From Himantopus leucocephalus (Eukaryota > Chordata > Aves > Charadriiformes > Recurvirostridae): 64,000 nucleotides of DNA. The stretch is taken from positions 91,793,245 to 91,857,244 of the forward strand of contig RSEF01000001.1 of NCBI GenBank assembly GCA_003993805.1. The letters run 5' to 3'. The first letter of the stretch is position 1. Every line of letters starts with the position of its first letter. This document shows, piece after piece, positions 1 to 12,843 of the stretch. The position numbers and the translations under genes were made by a program. The notes beneath the pieces are model-generated. The model saw nothing but the letters and a program-made list of their open reading frames with translations. It was not told where the DNA came from and ran no database searches.

Positions 1-530
1 ACCACCCATGACTTCTGGGATCAATCGATGGACTGAGCCTCTCTTCCCCCCCATAAGGACACTTGTGGGTAAGATTCGAATATTTGGCTGTACCAAGTGC
101 TTCCCTGGGAAACTTAGAAATCTCTATACAGTTGCTTTATAACTTAACATGTTTGTAGCCAGGCTGTATTACTGACATCCTTAGTATTTGCACGTGCTTT
201 GCAGACAGTAACTTTATCACTGGTAATCCAAAAGAACTTGTGCATCTGTTGCTTCAATTAACTACACTTTTCATTAATCTAGCCATGGGACTTTATAGTG
301 AACATGACCAAATTCCTTAAGTGTGGCCATGCTAGTTCATGGAACGCCGCTAGATTGAATTGTGTATGGTGTTATTAGTGCATCCGTAATTGTGATAGTT
401 CAATATACACATTGAACACGACCAGACTTCTAACGCCGAATTGGGCATCACTCAGAATCTAAGCCTAGCCACCTCCAGTCCCTTTGATATACAGGCTGGA
501 ATGCAAGGAGGTCTATTTTCTGCCAAATTA
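1..530. other. Unidentified CpG-containing segment, possibly transposon-derived
   Basis: The first half kilobase is not recognisable as coding, since every frame is closed within a few dozen codons. It keeps many CpG sites (in the contexts ATCGAT, TTCGAA, GCACGT, AACGCCGCT, ATCCGTA and CTAACGCCGAA), unlike the CpG-poor DNA that follows. Preserved CpGs in avian non-coding DNA suggest either a recently inserted element, such as part of an LTR, or a conserved non-coding block. The window begins inside it, so its left end is unseen. I could not assign a family. Confidence 0.3.
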
Positions 531-2748
531 CTTTGCCCTTTAACGTAACAATGCTTATTTCTGTATTTCAAACAGCTAACAAGTCTTCAGAAGTCTAGCA
601 CAGACTTGTAACTGGGATACAGTCCTCATGCAGTACATTCCTCATATAAGCATCTCTCCATGGGCTTATGTTTTGATTAACACTTATCTCCCTAAAAGCC
701 CTGTGACCACTAATTTAACCAGCATATTAGCCCCAAAATTCTTCTGCCAATTGTAAAAATCACCTTTACCTAAATCTTAGCTGTGCTAACACCCCTCTCG
801 TTAGGCAGAGAAGAAAAAAACAAAAAAAAAAAAACAAAACAAAAAAAGCAACCTGGCTATGAATTGTCCTCATCCTTAACTACCTCTAAATAAATAATTA
901 AGCCAATTTCAGGTTAAAAATTCTCTTCAGGTTAGGAAGGTGAGGTTCACTCTCTATTACATGTCTTTTTTTTCTCCAAATTGTGACCTTTTGTATAATG
1001 AGATCAAACGTACATACTACATCCTTTCATGTAAATGAGAATAACTCGTGTAGCTCAATATCAGCTCTCAACTTGCACCTAGCATGGTAGAACTGAACCA
1101 CTCTGCATGCTAGAGGGCCAAAGGAGGTTGTAAGCAGTCATAAAGAATTTGAGGGGCACCATAATATTTATAATAAACTCTGAGCCAAGGATCATTTTCT
1201 GCTTTGTGTTTTAAAGCTCTTAAGTCTAGTCCCGCACTGCAGTTCCTAAGACAAGTCTGCAATACAAAAAATAACCAGTTAAGCTTTGGCATTGTACAGA
1301 CCTGTTTTTAGCAGGTGCACACTATTAGTACTGAAAAAAGTGACCTCTTGCTGATGTGGTGGAGTCAGAGAACTGTATAGGTTGCACAGTGCTTTCTCAG
1401 AATGGTATGCAGAATGCATCATGCAAAAGACATATGCCGAGAACACTACTTAAGAAGTGGAATTCAGAAGACCTACCACCACAACACAGTTTCAGCTGTG
1501 TATCCTTTTCCTCACACACCTTCCACCATAAGCTGTGACATTAAGCCCCATATTCCCATAACTGTGTGGAAAAGTTCATTATCTGGACAGTTCTGGGTGC
1601 AATCATTTCCTATCAGTCATTTTCAAGCCAATCTCGTTCTATCAAGACACTTCCAGACAACAAATTTTACCAACATGTCATCCCCATATCTCCAAAATGC
1701 TCTTCGATGGTGTACTGACTCATGCAGACAGGGCAAAGTTTATTCTAAGTGATTTCTGCAAACAGCATACTCTGTTGTTTAAGCCCAATGTCAGGAGCAG
1801 GGGGTTTAAGGTGGCCCTGTCCTGTGTCAGGGGCAAGATCAAGTCCCCTGCTCAGAAGAGGTTCTAGGACCCTAGCTGCCATCTTCAGTACCACAAATTG
1901 CCATGTCTCTTTTGAACCCCTCTCTCCTGACTTCTATTTAGGATACATGCTCCTGATTTAACACTGCTCCAAGTTAAATCTCATTTCATTTTCTCTTTAT
2001 GTATCGAAACCCACTGCCCCGTAGTTTTTCTGCTCTGAGGCTCCCAATTCCCAGTTTATTTTCAAAGCTCATTAAGAGTATTTTCTCTCTCCTTCTGCCG
2101 TGTCATTAACAGAAATGTCTAAACTCCCAACCTATATAACCATTGCACTGCTGTTGATAATCACCTTTTGTTTACTATCTTTCACCCAACTTTCAATACA
2201 CCTGATACTCTTCCTACCCAAACCAATTTCAATTAATCTTCATGTTAGAAAGTAAGCATATACCTACTTCCCTCTTGATTCCCTCAAATCATTAATTTTG
2301 CAATTCTATCAAAAAAAGCAATTACATTGTCTGGCAAGATTTATTTTTTATGAACTCATTTTGTTATTGCTTACAATTCTGTTGCCCTGCAGACTCTTAG
2401 TTTTGCATCCTCTTTTAGTATCAGGCCCATTATTTTACCAGCAGTTATACTTTCAGGACAGTAATTGCTAAGAGAACCTTGCCTTTCTTTAGAAGGTCAG
2501 CACTATAGTTGCCACTCTTCATTCACAGCAACACTTCATTTTAGCTACCATCTTGCAAAAACACTAATCACTCAATAGCAGCACTGCAAAAAAAGGCTTG
2601 CTAAACACAAACTACTTAAACTCAGGGGTGAGGAACAGAAAAAAAATCAACCTCTTTTTCACACAGTCCCTTAATCACTCTTTAACATTAGAAGAAAATT
2701 TAAGTCAGCCTTCTGCTACAAGAAACCACTCAGTAATACTGTTTGCAC
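531..2748. other. AT-rich non-coding stretch
   Basis: No gene, RNA or named repeat is recognised. The only distinct feature is an A-rich tract at 809-848 made of A runs broken by single C or G. Short open frames around 1.1-1.96 kb show no domain, no codon bias and no similarity I can name. Confidence 0.6.
809..848. repeat. A-rich low-complexity tract
   Basis: About 40 bases almost entirely of A with isolated C and G. No poly(A) signal or retrocopy body lies next to it. Confidence 0.85.
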
Positions 2749-3270
2749 TCACAGAATAATCCAGGTTGGAAGGGACCTCTTGAGATCATCTAGTCCAACC
2801 CCATGCTCAAAGCAGGACTAACTTCAAAGCCGTATCATATTACTTAAGACCTTGTCCAGCTGAATTTGGAAAACTTCCAAGGTTGGTGATTCCACAGCTT
2901 CTTAGAGTAACTTCTTCACACAGCGGCACTCCCAGGGAAGAAGTTTTTCCTCACCCCTGTTTGGGACTCACTCAGCCACCAACTGTGATCACTGCCTCTT
3001 GTCCTTCCTCTGCATCCCACAGAAGAACCTGACTACCTACTAGGTAGAGTAAGACTACATAGATCAGCCTGTTCTTCAGGTGAAATTAATCCAGCTACCT
3101 GGGCCTTGTAAACAGCATGTCCTCCAGACCCTTAAAAGTCTCCTTGTGGCCCTTCACTGGGTTTGCCTGTCAGCATCCCTCTTGTACTGGGAGGCCCAGC
3201 ACTGGGCACAGCATTCCCAACATGGCCTCATGAGTACTGAGCAGCTGGAAACAGAAATAATCACTTCCCC
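2749..3270 (-). mobile_element. CR1 LINE, 3' portion, 5'-truncated
   Basis: On the + strand the copy starts with TCACAGAATAATCCAGGTTGG followed by GAAGGGACCTCTTGAGATCATCT, the reverse complement of the CR1 3' end, so the element reads on the minus strand. It then follows the CR1 3' UTR and C-terminal ORF2 order, including GCCCAGCACTGGGCACAGC near 3195. It is heavily diverged and has no open ORF2 frame. The right boundary is approximate. CR1 copies are usually 5'-truncated and lack target duplications, as here. Confidence 0.85.
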
Positions 3271-5058
3271 ATTTCTATTATAAGACGTCTGACTGTAGTT
3301 TCTCAATCTCACTTTTCCACATTTTCTTATAGTGGTAAATTTTGATATTGACTGTCCTGGCACCCTATACAAAGGATTTCTAATCACACTGAAAATTCAA
3401 TCTTTGAACTGACACATTCAGAGAAAGCTGGTGTTTAATAAACCAAAGTATAAAATTTGCACTTGATCTATATAAGCGCTTGAACTATATTTGTACCCCA
3501 GTGTTAGAGAAATGGAAGACAGGGAAGTTGCAGGCAGGATCATCAGTATGCAGTGAGGAAAAACTGGCATGCAAGTCTCAAAGGCAGCATCAGACGCCAA
3601 GCAGAGTGACAGAGAGGAGAGCTGCAACAAACAGGCCAGGTAAGAGAAGATAGATGGGATTTCAGACCTAGAATTTCCCAGAAATGCAAATACAAACAAC
3701 GGAAGAAAAAGCAAAGGTGTAGGGCACAAACACTGAGGGACAAAAATGTCTGAGGGAGAGGCAGCAGGAAAGGGAGGGAAGAGCAGGGCAGACAGAAGCA
3801 AGCAGCTGTAGCACTTCAGTCAGTTCAGAAGGTTCCGATTTTAGCAAGCCAGGAAGGAGTAAATATATGCAAAAAGGAGGACCTTCTCACATGTATGCTT
3901 AAAGACCAGCAAGATAAAGCTCCACCTTGGCTAAGCTTCTAAACATTTTCTGTGCTGCTGTTTATATTAGATTGGGAAAGAGATTTCTCGGTACTGGACT
4001 TACTGCAGGGAACATGGAAGATGAAGAGGAGAAATGAGTGGAGATGGTCTGTTTTTTCACATGCACACTCTGTCATGAACCAAGAAAAAAAACAGGTTAA
4101 TGCTCTTCTGGTACATGGCACAGATCAATAGCTCCAGTGGCAACAGAAAATAATAAATAAAGGGGTGGTGCTGGCCAGGAGTTAGTAAAGGGATATATGC
4201 ATCGTGCATTTTCTTTGGTTTTGAATTTCAGTTCATGAATCTGTGTTAGGCTGTATACATCAGCCACCGCTTTCCACTCTGCATTAATAGCGATGGCCTG
4301 ATGAATACAGAATGGTTCTGTTACAGATTAGGAGTAACACGGACCAATTTTACTCTCAAGATATTTATTGCATTCATATGGTGGCTTAACAGAGAAGCGG
4401 AAAAAGCAAAACAAACAGTAAGAAAATAGAATGGCTGAAAAAAAATGTTTCCTTGCAAACATCTGAGGGCTACTATGAGACAAAGGCCTACGTACTACAC
4501 AAATCGCAAGTTAAAGAAGTTCCCTCTCTAGCAAGAGGTCAGCTGTTCGGGGCAGTTGTTTGGGGAGCCAGACAGAATGAGTGGTTCTAGCTCCAGGAGG
4601 AACAGAAATACATGGTCTGACAACTGAGAGAGAAGCTCTTTTGAGACCAAGAAGTAAACAAAGTGGTATCTAACCCTGTAACTATCTCACAAAAAAAGTA
4701 TAACCTACCGTCATTTTGATTTTCTTCACTTGTAGTATTTTCAAAGTTCTTGGAAAAGGAAAAGGGCTCAGGTACTAAGTGACACCTGCAAATGCTTCAA
4801 AAAACATTTCCAGCATGGTTACAGAATACAAAAATGGACCTCTGTGTTTGGTTACATACAGAGTTTTTATTTTGTTATTATGAACGTGTTGCAATTTTAT
4901 AAAAACAACCCAATTCCTTTGTTAAATACCAACTTAAAATTTAGAAATTGCTCTTAAAAATTCATATCCCCCCTACATTGAAGTTATGGTGTGTGTATAT
5001 ATACCATATATTACAGTATATATGAATGACAGTAGATATTAATTAAAGTATTTTGATA
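3271..5058. other. Non-coding stretch, nothing recognised
   Basis: No gene is supported. The 127-residue minus-strand frame at 3418-3801 is hydrophobic low-information sequence without a domain. A short alternating purine-pyrimidine patch with GTATATATAC sits at 4995-5004. Confidence 0.55.
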
Positions 5059-5372
5059 TCACAGAATCACCTAGGTTGGAAGGGACTGCCAAAAACCGCC
5101 ACTAAACCATGTCTCTAAGCACCACGTCTATCCATCTTTTAAATACCTCCAGGGATGGCGACTCCACCACTTCTCTGGGCAGCCTGTTCCAATGCATAAC
5201 AACCCTTTCTGTGAAGAACTTTTTCCCGATATCCATCCTAAACCTACCCTGGGGTAACTTGTGGCCATTTCCTCTTGTCCTATCGCTTGTTACTAGCGAG
5301 AAGAGGTCAACCCCCACCTCTCTTACAACCTCCTTTCAGGTAGTTGTAGAGAGAGATCAGGTCTCCTCTGAG
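5059..5372 (-). mobile_element. CR1 LINE, 3' end with ORF2 C-terminus
   Basis: The + strand begins TCACAGAATCACCTAGGTTGG and reads as a reversed CR1 3' end. The minus-strand frame covering 5317-5102 encodes the ORF2 tail: [10 protein letters not shown], then [28 protein letters not shown], and an L-x-x-x-V ending. These are the conserved last blocks of CR1 ORF2, downstream of the reverse transcriptase. The 71-residue frame is still open, so this copy is younger than the one at 2.75 kb. The reading frame is lost upstream of it, and the right boundary near 5370 is uncertain. Confidence 0.92.
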
Positions 5373-6494
5373 CAGAGGAGGAGAGGGCCTCTCTCTCTCC
5401 TCTACTCCGACAGCCTCCCCCTGTCTGCTGCCAGCAGGGACACTAAATAAATAAATGTACAGCCCCAGAGTTACTTTTCCCAGTGAATTGTTTCTTATGA
5501 GATGTCTTTGAGAACTATTTACTCTTCAGTGCAACACTGCATTATCAACACATTTCCCCATGCCTTTAGAAGGACTTGTACAAAGTCTCATGCCCTGCAT
5601 GCTGGAGACCAAGTCAAATCAAATATATTATTTTCAATTCCTCACCGCCTTTTGTGTTGTTGGTTTTTTTGGGTGGAGGGGCGTGTTGCACTTGTAGCAC
5701 CTTGGAAAAGAAAGAGAGAGGGTAAGCAACCTCCTACCATATTAAGAACAACATGAAAGAGAGTTGGGTTTGTTCTCCAAGAGAAAAGGACTAAGATGAA
5801 GAAGAATTGCTTTGGAGTTCAGAGACAAATGCTATGAACTGCATATCAGAGTAATAGGAGGAGACTCAGCACAGGCAGGTACATTCAAGAACAAGAAACA
5901 CTGGGACGGAGTTGAATATAGATTGTGGGTGGAGGATGAAAATTTCTCAGCGTACTTAGGGTTGGCTGGAGAAAACTCTAAGATTATTTTTACTTTAAGA
6001 TACTATTCTGTACCAGCTTTCAAGCAAGGAGGACCCACATACCAAGTCTGTGGGGAACAAAGTGTCTTTGTACTGGTCTGTACTTAGCTGTTCATTCAAT
6101 AACATTATTTTATCAGTAACAGTGCAGTCTCTTTCTAGGTTGCAGGGTTTTGGCAACTTAAAGCCATTGCAAGTCCAAACTCCTGAGTTCCTCTGGTCTC
6201 CTCATTTCCCCTGCAGCACCCCACCTTTTTCAGGAGCTGGCATTCGTATCTGTTCAGTGAGACATTTCAAGAAGCTGAGCTGATCACAAACTATGCCTAT
6301 AAAAAAAGCACGCTCAGTCTGGCCAGGGCGGCTCCACGAGGCACACAGAGGAAAGCATGCTCAGGGAAAAAAAGGGCAGGGCTGGATCACAGCAATCCCA
6401 ATTTAAGGTCAGCTTCAAAAGCTGTGCAACCACAGCCCAAATGTGTCCATTCTCGAAGTTGTACCCTCTGGATATTCTTGTGCAGCAGGATATG
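5373..6494. other. Non-coding stretch
   Basis: No recognised gene or repeat. A 91-codon + frame at 5812-6087 (MEFRDKCYEL...) has no domain I can identify and no splice or promoter context, so it is left uncalled. Confidence 0.5.
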
Positions 6495-6595
6495 CCTATT
6501 ATCCCATTTCATGGATAGCGAAGAGATGCCAACTGCCAAAGCTCACACAGGAAACCTCTGGCAGTACCGGGAAGCTGAATTTAGGCTTGTCATGA
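6495..6595 (+). mobile_element. MIR-like ancient SINE relic
   Basis: The stretch follows the order of a tRNA-derived CORE/MIR SINE: TATTATCCCATTTCATGGAT, then GCCAAAGCTCACACAGG, then CTCTGGCAG, CCGGGAA and GAATTTAGGCT. This parallels the MIR sequence of a 'cattttacagatgag' block, a 'cccaaggtcacacag' block and a 'ggcagagccgggaa' block. Divergence is high, as expected for an insertion predating bird radiation. Orientation is given as read and may be the reverse of the SINE transcript. Confidence 0.5.
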
Positions 6596-6756
6596 TTCAA
6601 GAAGTGCCTCCTCCAACAACTGGACCCTGTCGCTTGAATCTGTCTCTGCAGCAAAGAGCTGGAATCCTAAGAGACGAAGGAAGTGCTATTTTAAAGATGG
6701 GAAGCAGATACACATATGAGAAAATGAAGTTTCCCGAAGTCAGTCACAGTAGTTCT

Positions 6757-6820
6757 GAACCACAGGCAAAAATCACAGCTGGCAGAACCACAGGCAAAAA
6801 ATAATTCAGAACCACAGTTG
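6757..6820 (+). repeat. Short tandem repeat, 28-bp period
   Basis: GAACCACAGGCAAAAA occurs at 6757-6772 and again at 6785-6800, followed by a partial third copy (GAACCACAG) near 6810. This is a small local duplication with no sign of function. Confidence 0.8.
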
Positions 6821-7690
6821 TGTTTACAAAACAGTCTTTGCCTAATATTATAGGATCCTGAAATGAAGAATACCTTTTTTTTCTCTTAAATTAAGCCCAT
6901 AAGTTCTTTTTTTCTGATGAGGAAGAAAACAACAGTTAAGTACCCAGCTAATAATCATCAGAATACATTCTGAGCAATGTTTCAGTTTTTGGTTCTTGAG
7001 AAGACATCTTTTTGGCAAAATCAAAAGCAGCACATGCTGGATTATTTCCTATTAAGGGTACAGAGGAGAATGAAGAGACTACAAATGTTTGTGTGTCAAG
7101 TCACTCCATGCCTCGTGAAGTATTTGGGGTTTTTCCTATATCTATATCTAATAAGTAAAAGACAGGTTCTCTCCTTTAGCTTAAATAAAAATTATAGTAC
7201 GGTGAAGGTATCTCACAACCAGGAGACACTCTGAACTTCCACCTCTTAGAAACCTAGCAAGCTTTTACATTCTCCTTGTCACCTTTCCCAGCTTTTGATG
7301 ATTCCCATGCTGCTCCATCTATGGTAGTGGATACAGTGCTTTTCCAGAGGCTTTAGATGCTACGGGGTATAAGGAAGCAGGTTATGCAGAAAGCATCTAT
7401 TTCCAGCACAGGAATGCAGCCTGTAACTATCCCATGACAGGGAGCTCAGCTCAAATAGAAAGTGTAAGCCCAAGCATATCAAAGCACCAGGAGCACTGCA
7501 TCCTAAGATACCAGTGGGAAATTGGGGCGGGGGGGCGGGCAGGAAATGAGCAAGCACTTAAGTCTAAAAGAGGAAAGGGACAGTAAGGCAGATCCTGAAG
7601 TTTTGTAAGGGAGGCTGGAGTGCACCTCACAGCCTTAGACTGAAAGACTCAGCATATAAAATACCAGAAAAAAAAGTCACAAACTCAAAA

Positions 7691-7713
7691 GGAAAAAAAG
7701 AAAAAAAAAAAAA
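7691..7713. repeat. A-rich low-complexity tract
   Basis: Poly-A interrupted by one G. Confidence 0.85.
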
Positions 7714-8610
7714 GCTATAGTGGACAAGTTCATTAATTCTTCAAGATGGAAGGGGCATTAGCATTAAAGCTCCTGTTTCAGCCTTATATTCTTAAGAAAG
7801 AATTCCTTTCAGTATCCAAAGGCACTCAGCACTCTAGCTAGCTCTTTCACATGGAGGACTTAGTGTCTTAATAGACATTGACAGGAATTATGGATTTTGA
7901 GGTGACCACGTGAGAACTAACACATTTTACAAAATCTATTCCTATGTGTAGCCCTCCCCCAAAACTAAAATGAAGCAAAACAAACCTTGCACACTCAGTG
8001 CCGAACTCAAGTGTTGCATAACTGTTTTGAAGGTCACATCTTGAATGAGGTCTGAACATTTAGGCTACACATACATTTTAGGAATACTGGTATTTCTTCA
8101 TTCCAGCTCTCTCACCTTACTGACAACAGAACTGCAGCTTTCCATTTACATACAGAAAATGGGAATCATGCTGCCCACAGACAAGTCAGGACATGTTGTT
8201 CTCATCAGTTGAAAAGATCTTTCACATTCAAAGCCTATAGAGCTCAACTCTGATCACAACAGGGTGTTAGGTCATTAATGAATAATTTTCACTTTCTCCA
8301 GATACTCTTGCTCATGTGTGTGCTAGAACACAAGTTCAGGTGAACACCACCATGAAAAATGGTAGGTATTTAAGGAAATAATTCACAATTATTTGTGTTG
8401 CTTCCTTTATGGAAGGAGCAAGTATCATGAAATTCCTCTGAGACAGCAGAAGCACTGACAGGTTGGTCTTAGATTCTAAAAGAAAGCAGGGAGGAACATA
8501 TAACATTATTAGGGAGTTAAATGAATCAACCTCATGAACAAGGAAGGGACATTCAAAACAACATCACTTTATCCTCATGCACAATGACATTTTGGGCAAA
8601 ATGTTCTCCA

Positions 8611-8645
8611 GAAAAAAAAAAAGAAAAAAGAAAAAAAAAGAAGAG
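8611..8645. repeat. A-rich (purine) low-complexity tract
   Basis: Runs of A separated by single G, all purine. Confidence 0.85.
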
Positions 8646-9565
8646 GTATTTACAGTCAGATTTAATGAGAAAACATGACAAGTGAAGAAAAGCCAACCAT
8701 TTCATAACTACCAGAATCAATCCCAACAGCTGGCTGTATTCGCAGTGATGAAAATAGCAATACATTTATTTATAAATATATTTATCAAATGTGTCTTGTC
8801 TTCAAAGGGGGATAAATACCAGGGACATGTTCCTGCAGGTCTACTTTCCACATAAGATGGTTGTTTGCCAGATATTGTACAGGAAGAGTTCTAAAGCTCA
8901 CCAGAGTGGTGTGGAAAACCCAGCTGCTTACACTGAAAGCCCTCAGAAATACCTGTGGCACAGATCAGCAACAAACAAGAACACAAATATGAAAAATCTG
9001 TGGAGCACAGAGACATGAAAAGGCCAGAGGAGAAGACGGCGACTAAAATAAAACCACAGATACACAAGTCACCACTGAAACTTGATAGTAGAGACAAACT
9101 TATCTTTGAGGGAAGGGGAAGTTCCTCCAAGAAAGAACTGACTCCTTACTGGAGTGCAGGGTGAGACCCAGCTGCCTTTTTAAATATCCCACTGCACAGC
9201 TAATAGCTGCAAAGCCCAAAGCCAGAGCAACCAACACAGAGGACAACCACTTGGCAAACAGTGATGCAACAGACATCATCAGGAAAAGGTGCAGAGCTCA
9301 GTGCTGTGAACCTAGAACTGCCTGCCTACAATCCATGACAGCAGCACAACACATATGGAAGGGTTGAGGGGGATTAATGTTTGCTTTTTTAAAACCTGGG
9401 AAATGATATGCTGAGATCCACATTAAAAGGACATTACAACTACAAATTCAACCACTAAACACTGGGAACCATCATTATCAGCCCACTGCGGGTGCATTTA
9501 TGCGATCACGGATTTATTTTCTCTATGAAAATAAAGTGGCTTCCACACTCCATAAGCACGACCAG

Positions 9566-9581
9566 CTTTCTCTAGAGAAAG
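9566..9581. other. Perfect 16-bp palindrome
   Basis: CTTTCTCTAGAGAAAG is its own reverse complement. It lies in a stretch with several CpGs (9509-9610), which is unusual for its neighbourhood. No factor is assigned. Confidence 0.6.
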
Positions 9582-11623
9582 TATCACGCACAACCTAATC
9601 ATACAACACGTGAGCCTACAGGTCCTGTGGTGGAGATGGCCAGGACTGCACAAACAGGAACAATGCTCTGACAGTCAAGGCAGCCAACTCCTGTCCTTGA
9701 AATCCAACATGCATTTACGACAGAGTTTTTTGCAATGCATAGCAAAATTCCTCATGTAGTCATGCCCCTACTAATCACATTCCCTGTGTCTTAGTTGTGT
9801 TACTTGAGACCAAGGTTGCTCTGCAGGCGGAATGGCCAAACACAATTACAGTGGGACCAGCACTGTGAACACGGGCTGTTATTTAACACCAGGTGTCCTG
9901 AAAAAAATACAGGATCTAAAACTGTGCAGCCAGAAAAGAAAAACTTTCTGAACCTCATTGTGTCCAACTCCCATGCATTGCAATGGAGAAAAGGCAACCC
10001 TCCACTTTCCCTCAAATGAGTACTCTGAAAAATTAAGTGCTAAAATTTTATGAAGCACTCCAATATCATCACAATAAGGTCATTGCAGGCTGTTTTCAGA
10101 GCAAAGTTTAAACAGCACACACTAATTACAACTGAACAGTGAGTAAAAAGCAAAACAGGTGCTCCTTGGCTGTATTGTGCAGCACACTCCCCTTGAAGAC
10201 AATGAGATGGCATCTCAGGGAACTGAAAAGTGGCATCACACTGAATCCACATAAGGCAACTGAACAGCAGTCACGTACCTTAATTCCATTGTTCCCCTAA
10301 CTTTCACGGAATCAGACTCACAGCCAAGGAGGGCTCAACAATTCATTTAGTATACCCTTCTCTCCAAAAGCAGTATCAACAGAAACGGACATCTGCTCAG
10401 CAGGAAGCTGTGTCCCAGTTCCAGCTCTGCCAGATGCTGCATGCCACACTCACAGCTGGGAAACAGTAGAGATGTCCTGTAACTACTCCCCAAGAGACCA
10501 GCAGAGGAAGAAAAACACTGCCTCTCACAGCTCTGTGGGAAACATTTCATGTTTGCCCGACCTCACAAAAATTGCAGAAAAATCTACTCACTGTCCAGGA
10601 CTGTACTCTCCATCTGAGTAGTTTGCACAATACATGTTCCTAAAAGCCTCCAAGGCTGGAGACTCTGTACCTTCTTCAGTCAATCTGTGCCAAGGCTGTC
10701 TTTCCCCAGGTGTTAGAACAGCCACTGTGAGCTCCCTTTACTTTTTACTTCTTGTCAGTGCTTAACTTCTGCAGCCTCAGTAATGTTCTTTCAGTTTCCT
10801 CCTTAGTACATAAAACAAGTATTAGTATATTCCTATTACTGGTTTTACTATATTTGCTTTTAATACCTTGTTATGTGAAAACAATATTGTTGTGTTTGTA
10901 CAAAGTCTATTTGTAGCCTCTCTTACAGTCTGTTCTGAAACACACAGTTATTTTTTGGCCATGTAAGTTCAAAGGAATTCAGTCTCCTGGGACTCTTTCT
11001 GCCTCAGCGCCTCTGCTGACACTGCAAATAGGGACTACGCAGCGAAACTGCTTTTCTCTACCAGAAACCTCTACTCACTACTCTCTACTGCCTGGACGGT
11101 AGCTCATTTCTCACAGCCCACCAGAAAGCTATCAGTTGGCAATAGCTTTCAGACCTTACCACCTGGGCTGGATGCAAACCAGTGATACGGATACATGTCA
11201 CCCATCCTCTTGGAATTTTTTCCCTTAAACACAGTGGAAGGGTGGGTTTAAGGGGAAGGTCAGAAGGAGGATGGCTAACAACAAAAGGCAAGCTGCAATA
11301 CTCTACGACTTGAAGGGTTTAAGAGCAATTCAGAGATCTTCAAGTTTTGTGTGTAGAATCTCATCATGGATAGGGGTGACCCAGAGAGGCTCTGTCAACC
11401 ATCAAGATTTATGACTACTCATAATCAGCATCACTTTCACATCTATTTTACCACAGCAGTTTCTTACTTCAGTACACAGCCACCAAGATCACATGGGAAA
11501 CAGTTGAAGCAAGATTTAAACATAACAATCTTACCACAATATCTATTAAAAAGGAATTTGTCTTATCCCTTATGACCTCATCTAAATGCTCACCAGCCTC
11601 CTCACATCAGCAAGGCTTTTATT

Positions 11624-11650
11624 AGAGAGAGAGAGAGAGAGAGAGAGAGA
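11624..11650. repeat. (AG)n microsatellite
   Basis: An uninterrupted AG dinucleotide repeat of 27 bases. Confidence 0.97.
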
Positions 11651-12843
11651 TTCCCTGACAGAGAGACCACCCATCAGGTATTCCCTCTCAGAGCTGCTCT
11701 TGTGTAGAGGTCCCTAAGGTTTATTTCATGAAAACAAAGGTTTTGGTTTTATTTCAATTTTTTCAGAAGAAAGATAGATGATATTTATGTTTTTAGCTAC
11801 AGCTTCTCACAGAATGAGGTAATAAAAATCTTCCCAACCATCATTTATAACATGTAACAATGAAAAATAAGTTCCACATTGCGAAACTGTACCAACTGTT
11901 GCTGAAAAAACTCCATATTGACTCCAAGGATGGGATATTGTGGCAACTGTAACTGAGATTGATCAAAGCTGCTTGTCTTTTATGGTCTTCATTTGCAAAG
12001 GACCGAATATAACTGGATTACCGGTAATACAGTATGGCTCAGAATAAAAGGGCATTAATTTTCTTTGCCTGGAAAAGACTCGTAGATTTTTTCTTGTATC
12101 ACACCAAAGTGCAAGTCAACTCTAGGGCTACAAGGGAGCAACCATAAGGAGAAAAACAGGAACAAACCTTCAGTGGGACTTGAACTTGAGAGAATAATCC
12201 TGGCATGTTCAGAATGAGCGACACCACTTTCACCTCCTCTGATGAAAGTTCACACTGCTCAGCTCTACGAAAGCATTTGAAACAGGAGGGAGGAAGGGAA
12301 TCACAGCAGGATTGAGAGGGAATGTGTACTGCCTCTGATGAATGGCACAATGCCCAGGCAGCTGCTGCGTGAATGCCAAAAGTGAGACCTTCGTTGCTTC
12401 AGCTGGATCCCTCTTGAAGTTTTGAATTACAGACGGATACCTCACTTTATGGGATTCTGCTGCAACATGGCAATGCAGAGACTGCTTGCTACATGTGTCT
12501 TTTTCATTCTGAAATTGAAACCCTGATGGGAAACTAGCCTCTCCAACAGACTCGCACAGCAGCTAGAAAATATATTTCAGCACTTCTACATGAGACCTTG
12601 CAGGAATTAACAGTATCCCAGATGTTTGTTCATCTTTCAAATGCAAAAAGCTATATCAATATCATAATTGACTTTAGACAGCCATTTCTTAAAAACAAAA
12701 CCTGAAAAAGCTAAGGTGTGCAGAGTAACTGACATAAAATGAATTCTTTAAAATACTGTGAACAACTTGGAGGGTGGTTGCTGCATTTTAAATGCCAGAC
12801 ATGTCATTTTCCACATAGTAAATACAGTAAGTAAGAGAATGAA

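Larger units (their letters stand above)
6596..12843. other. Long non-coding stretch
   Basis: About 6.2 kb without a supportable gene. It contains imperfect short repeats near 6757-6820, A-rich tracts at 7691-7713 and 8611-8645, a 16-bp perfect palindrome at 9566-9581 and an AG microsatellite at 11624-11650. Open frames here are all under 90 codons with no domains. Confidence 0.55.

Noticed and set aside
3418..3801. 127-codon hydrophobic minus-strand frame
   Set aside because: Leu/Ser/Phe-rich because the + strand is purine-rich here. A second overlapping frame looks the same, and there is no membrane-protein family match that I can name.
4986..5030. AT-rich alternating stretch as a possible promoter or cruciform
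   Set aside because: Short (ATATAT) simple sequence without a neighbouring gene or start signal.
6424..6804. 126-codon + frame
   Set aside because: It overlaps the MIR-like relic and a 28-bp local repeat, so its openness is not evidence of coding.
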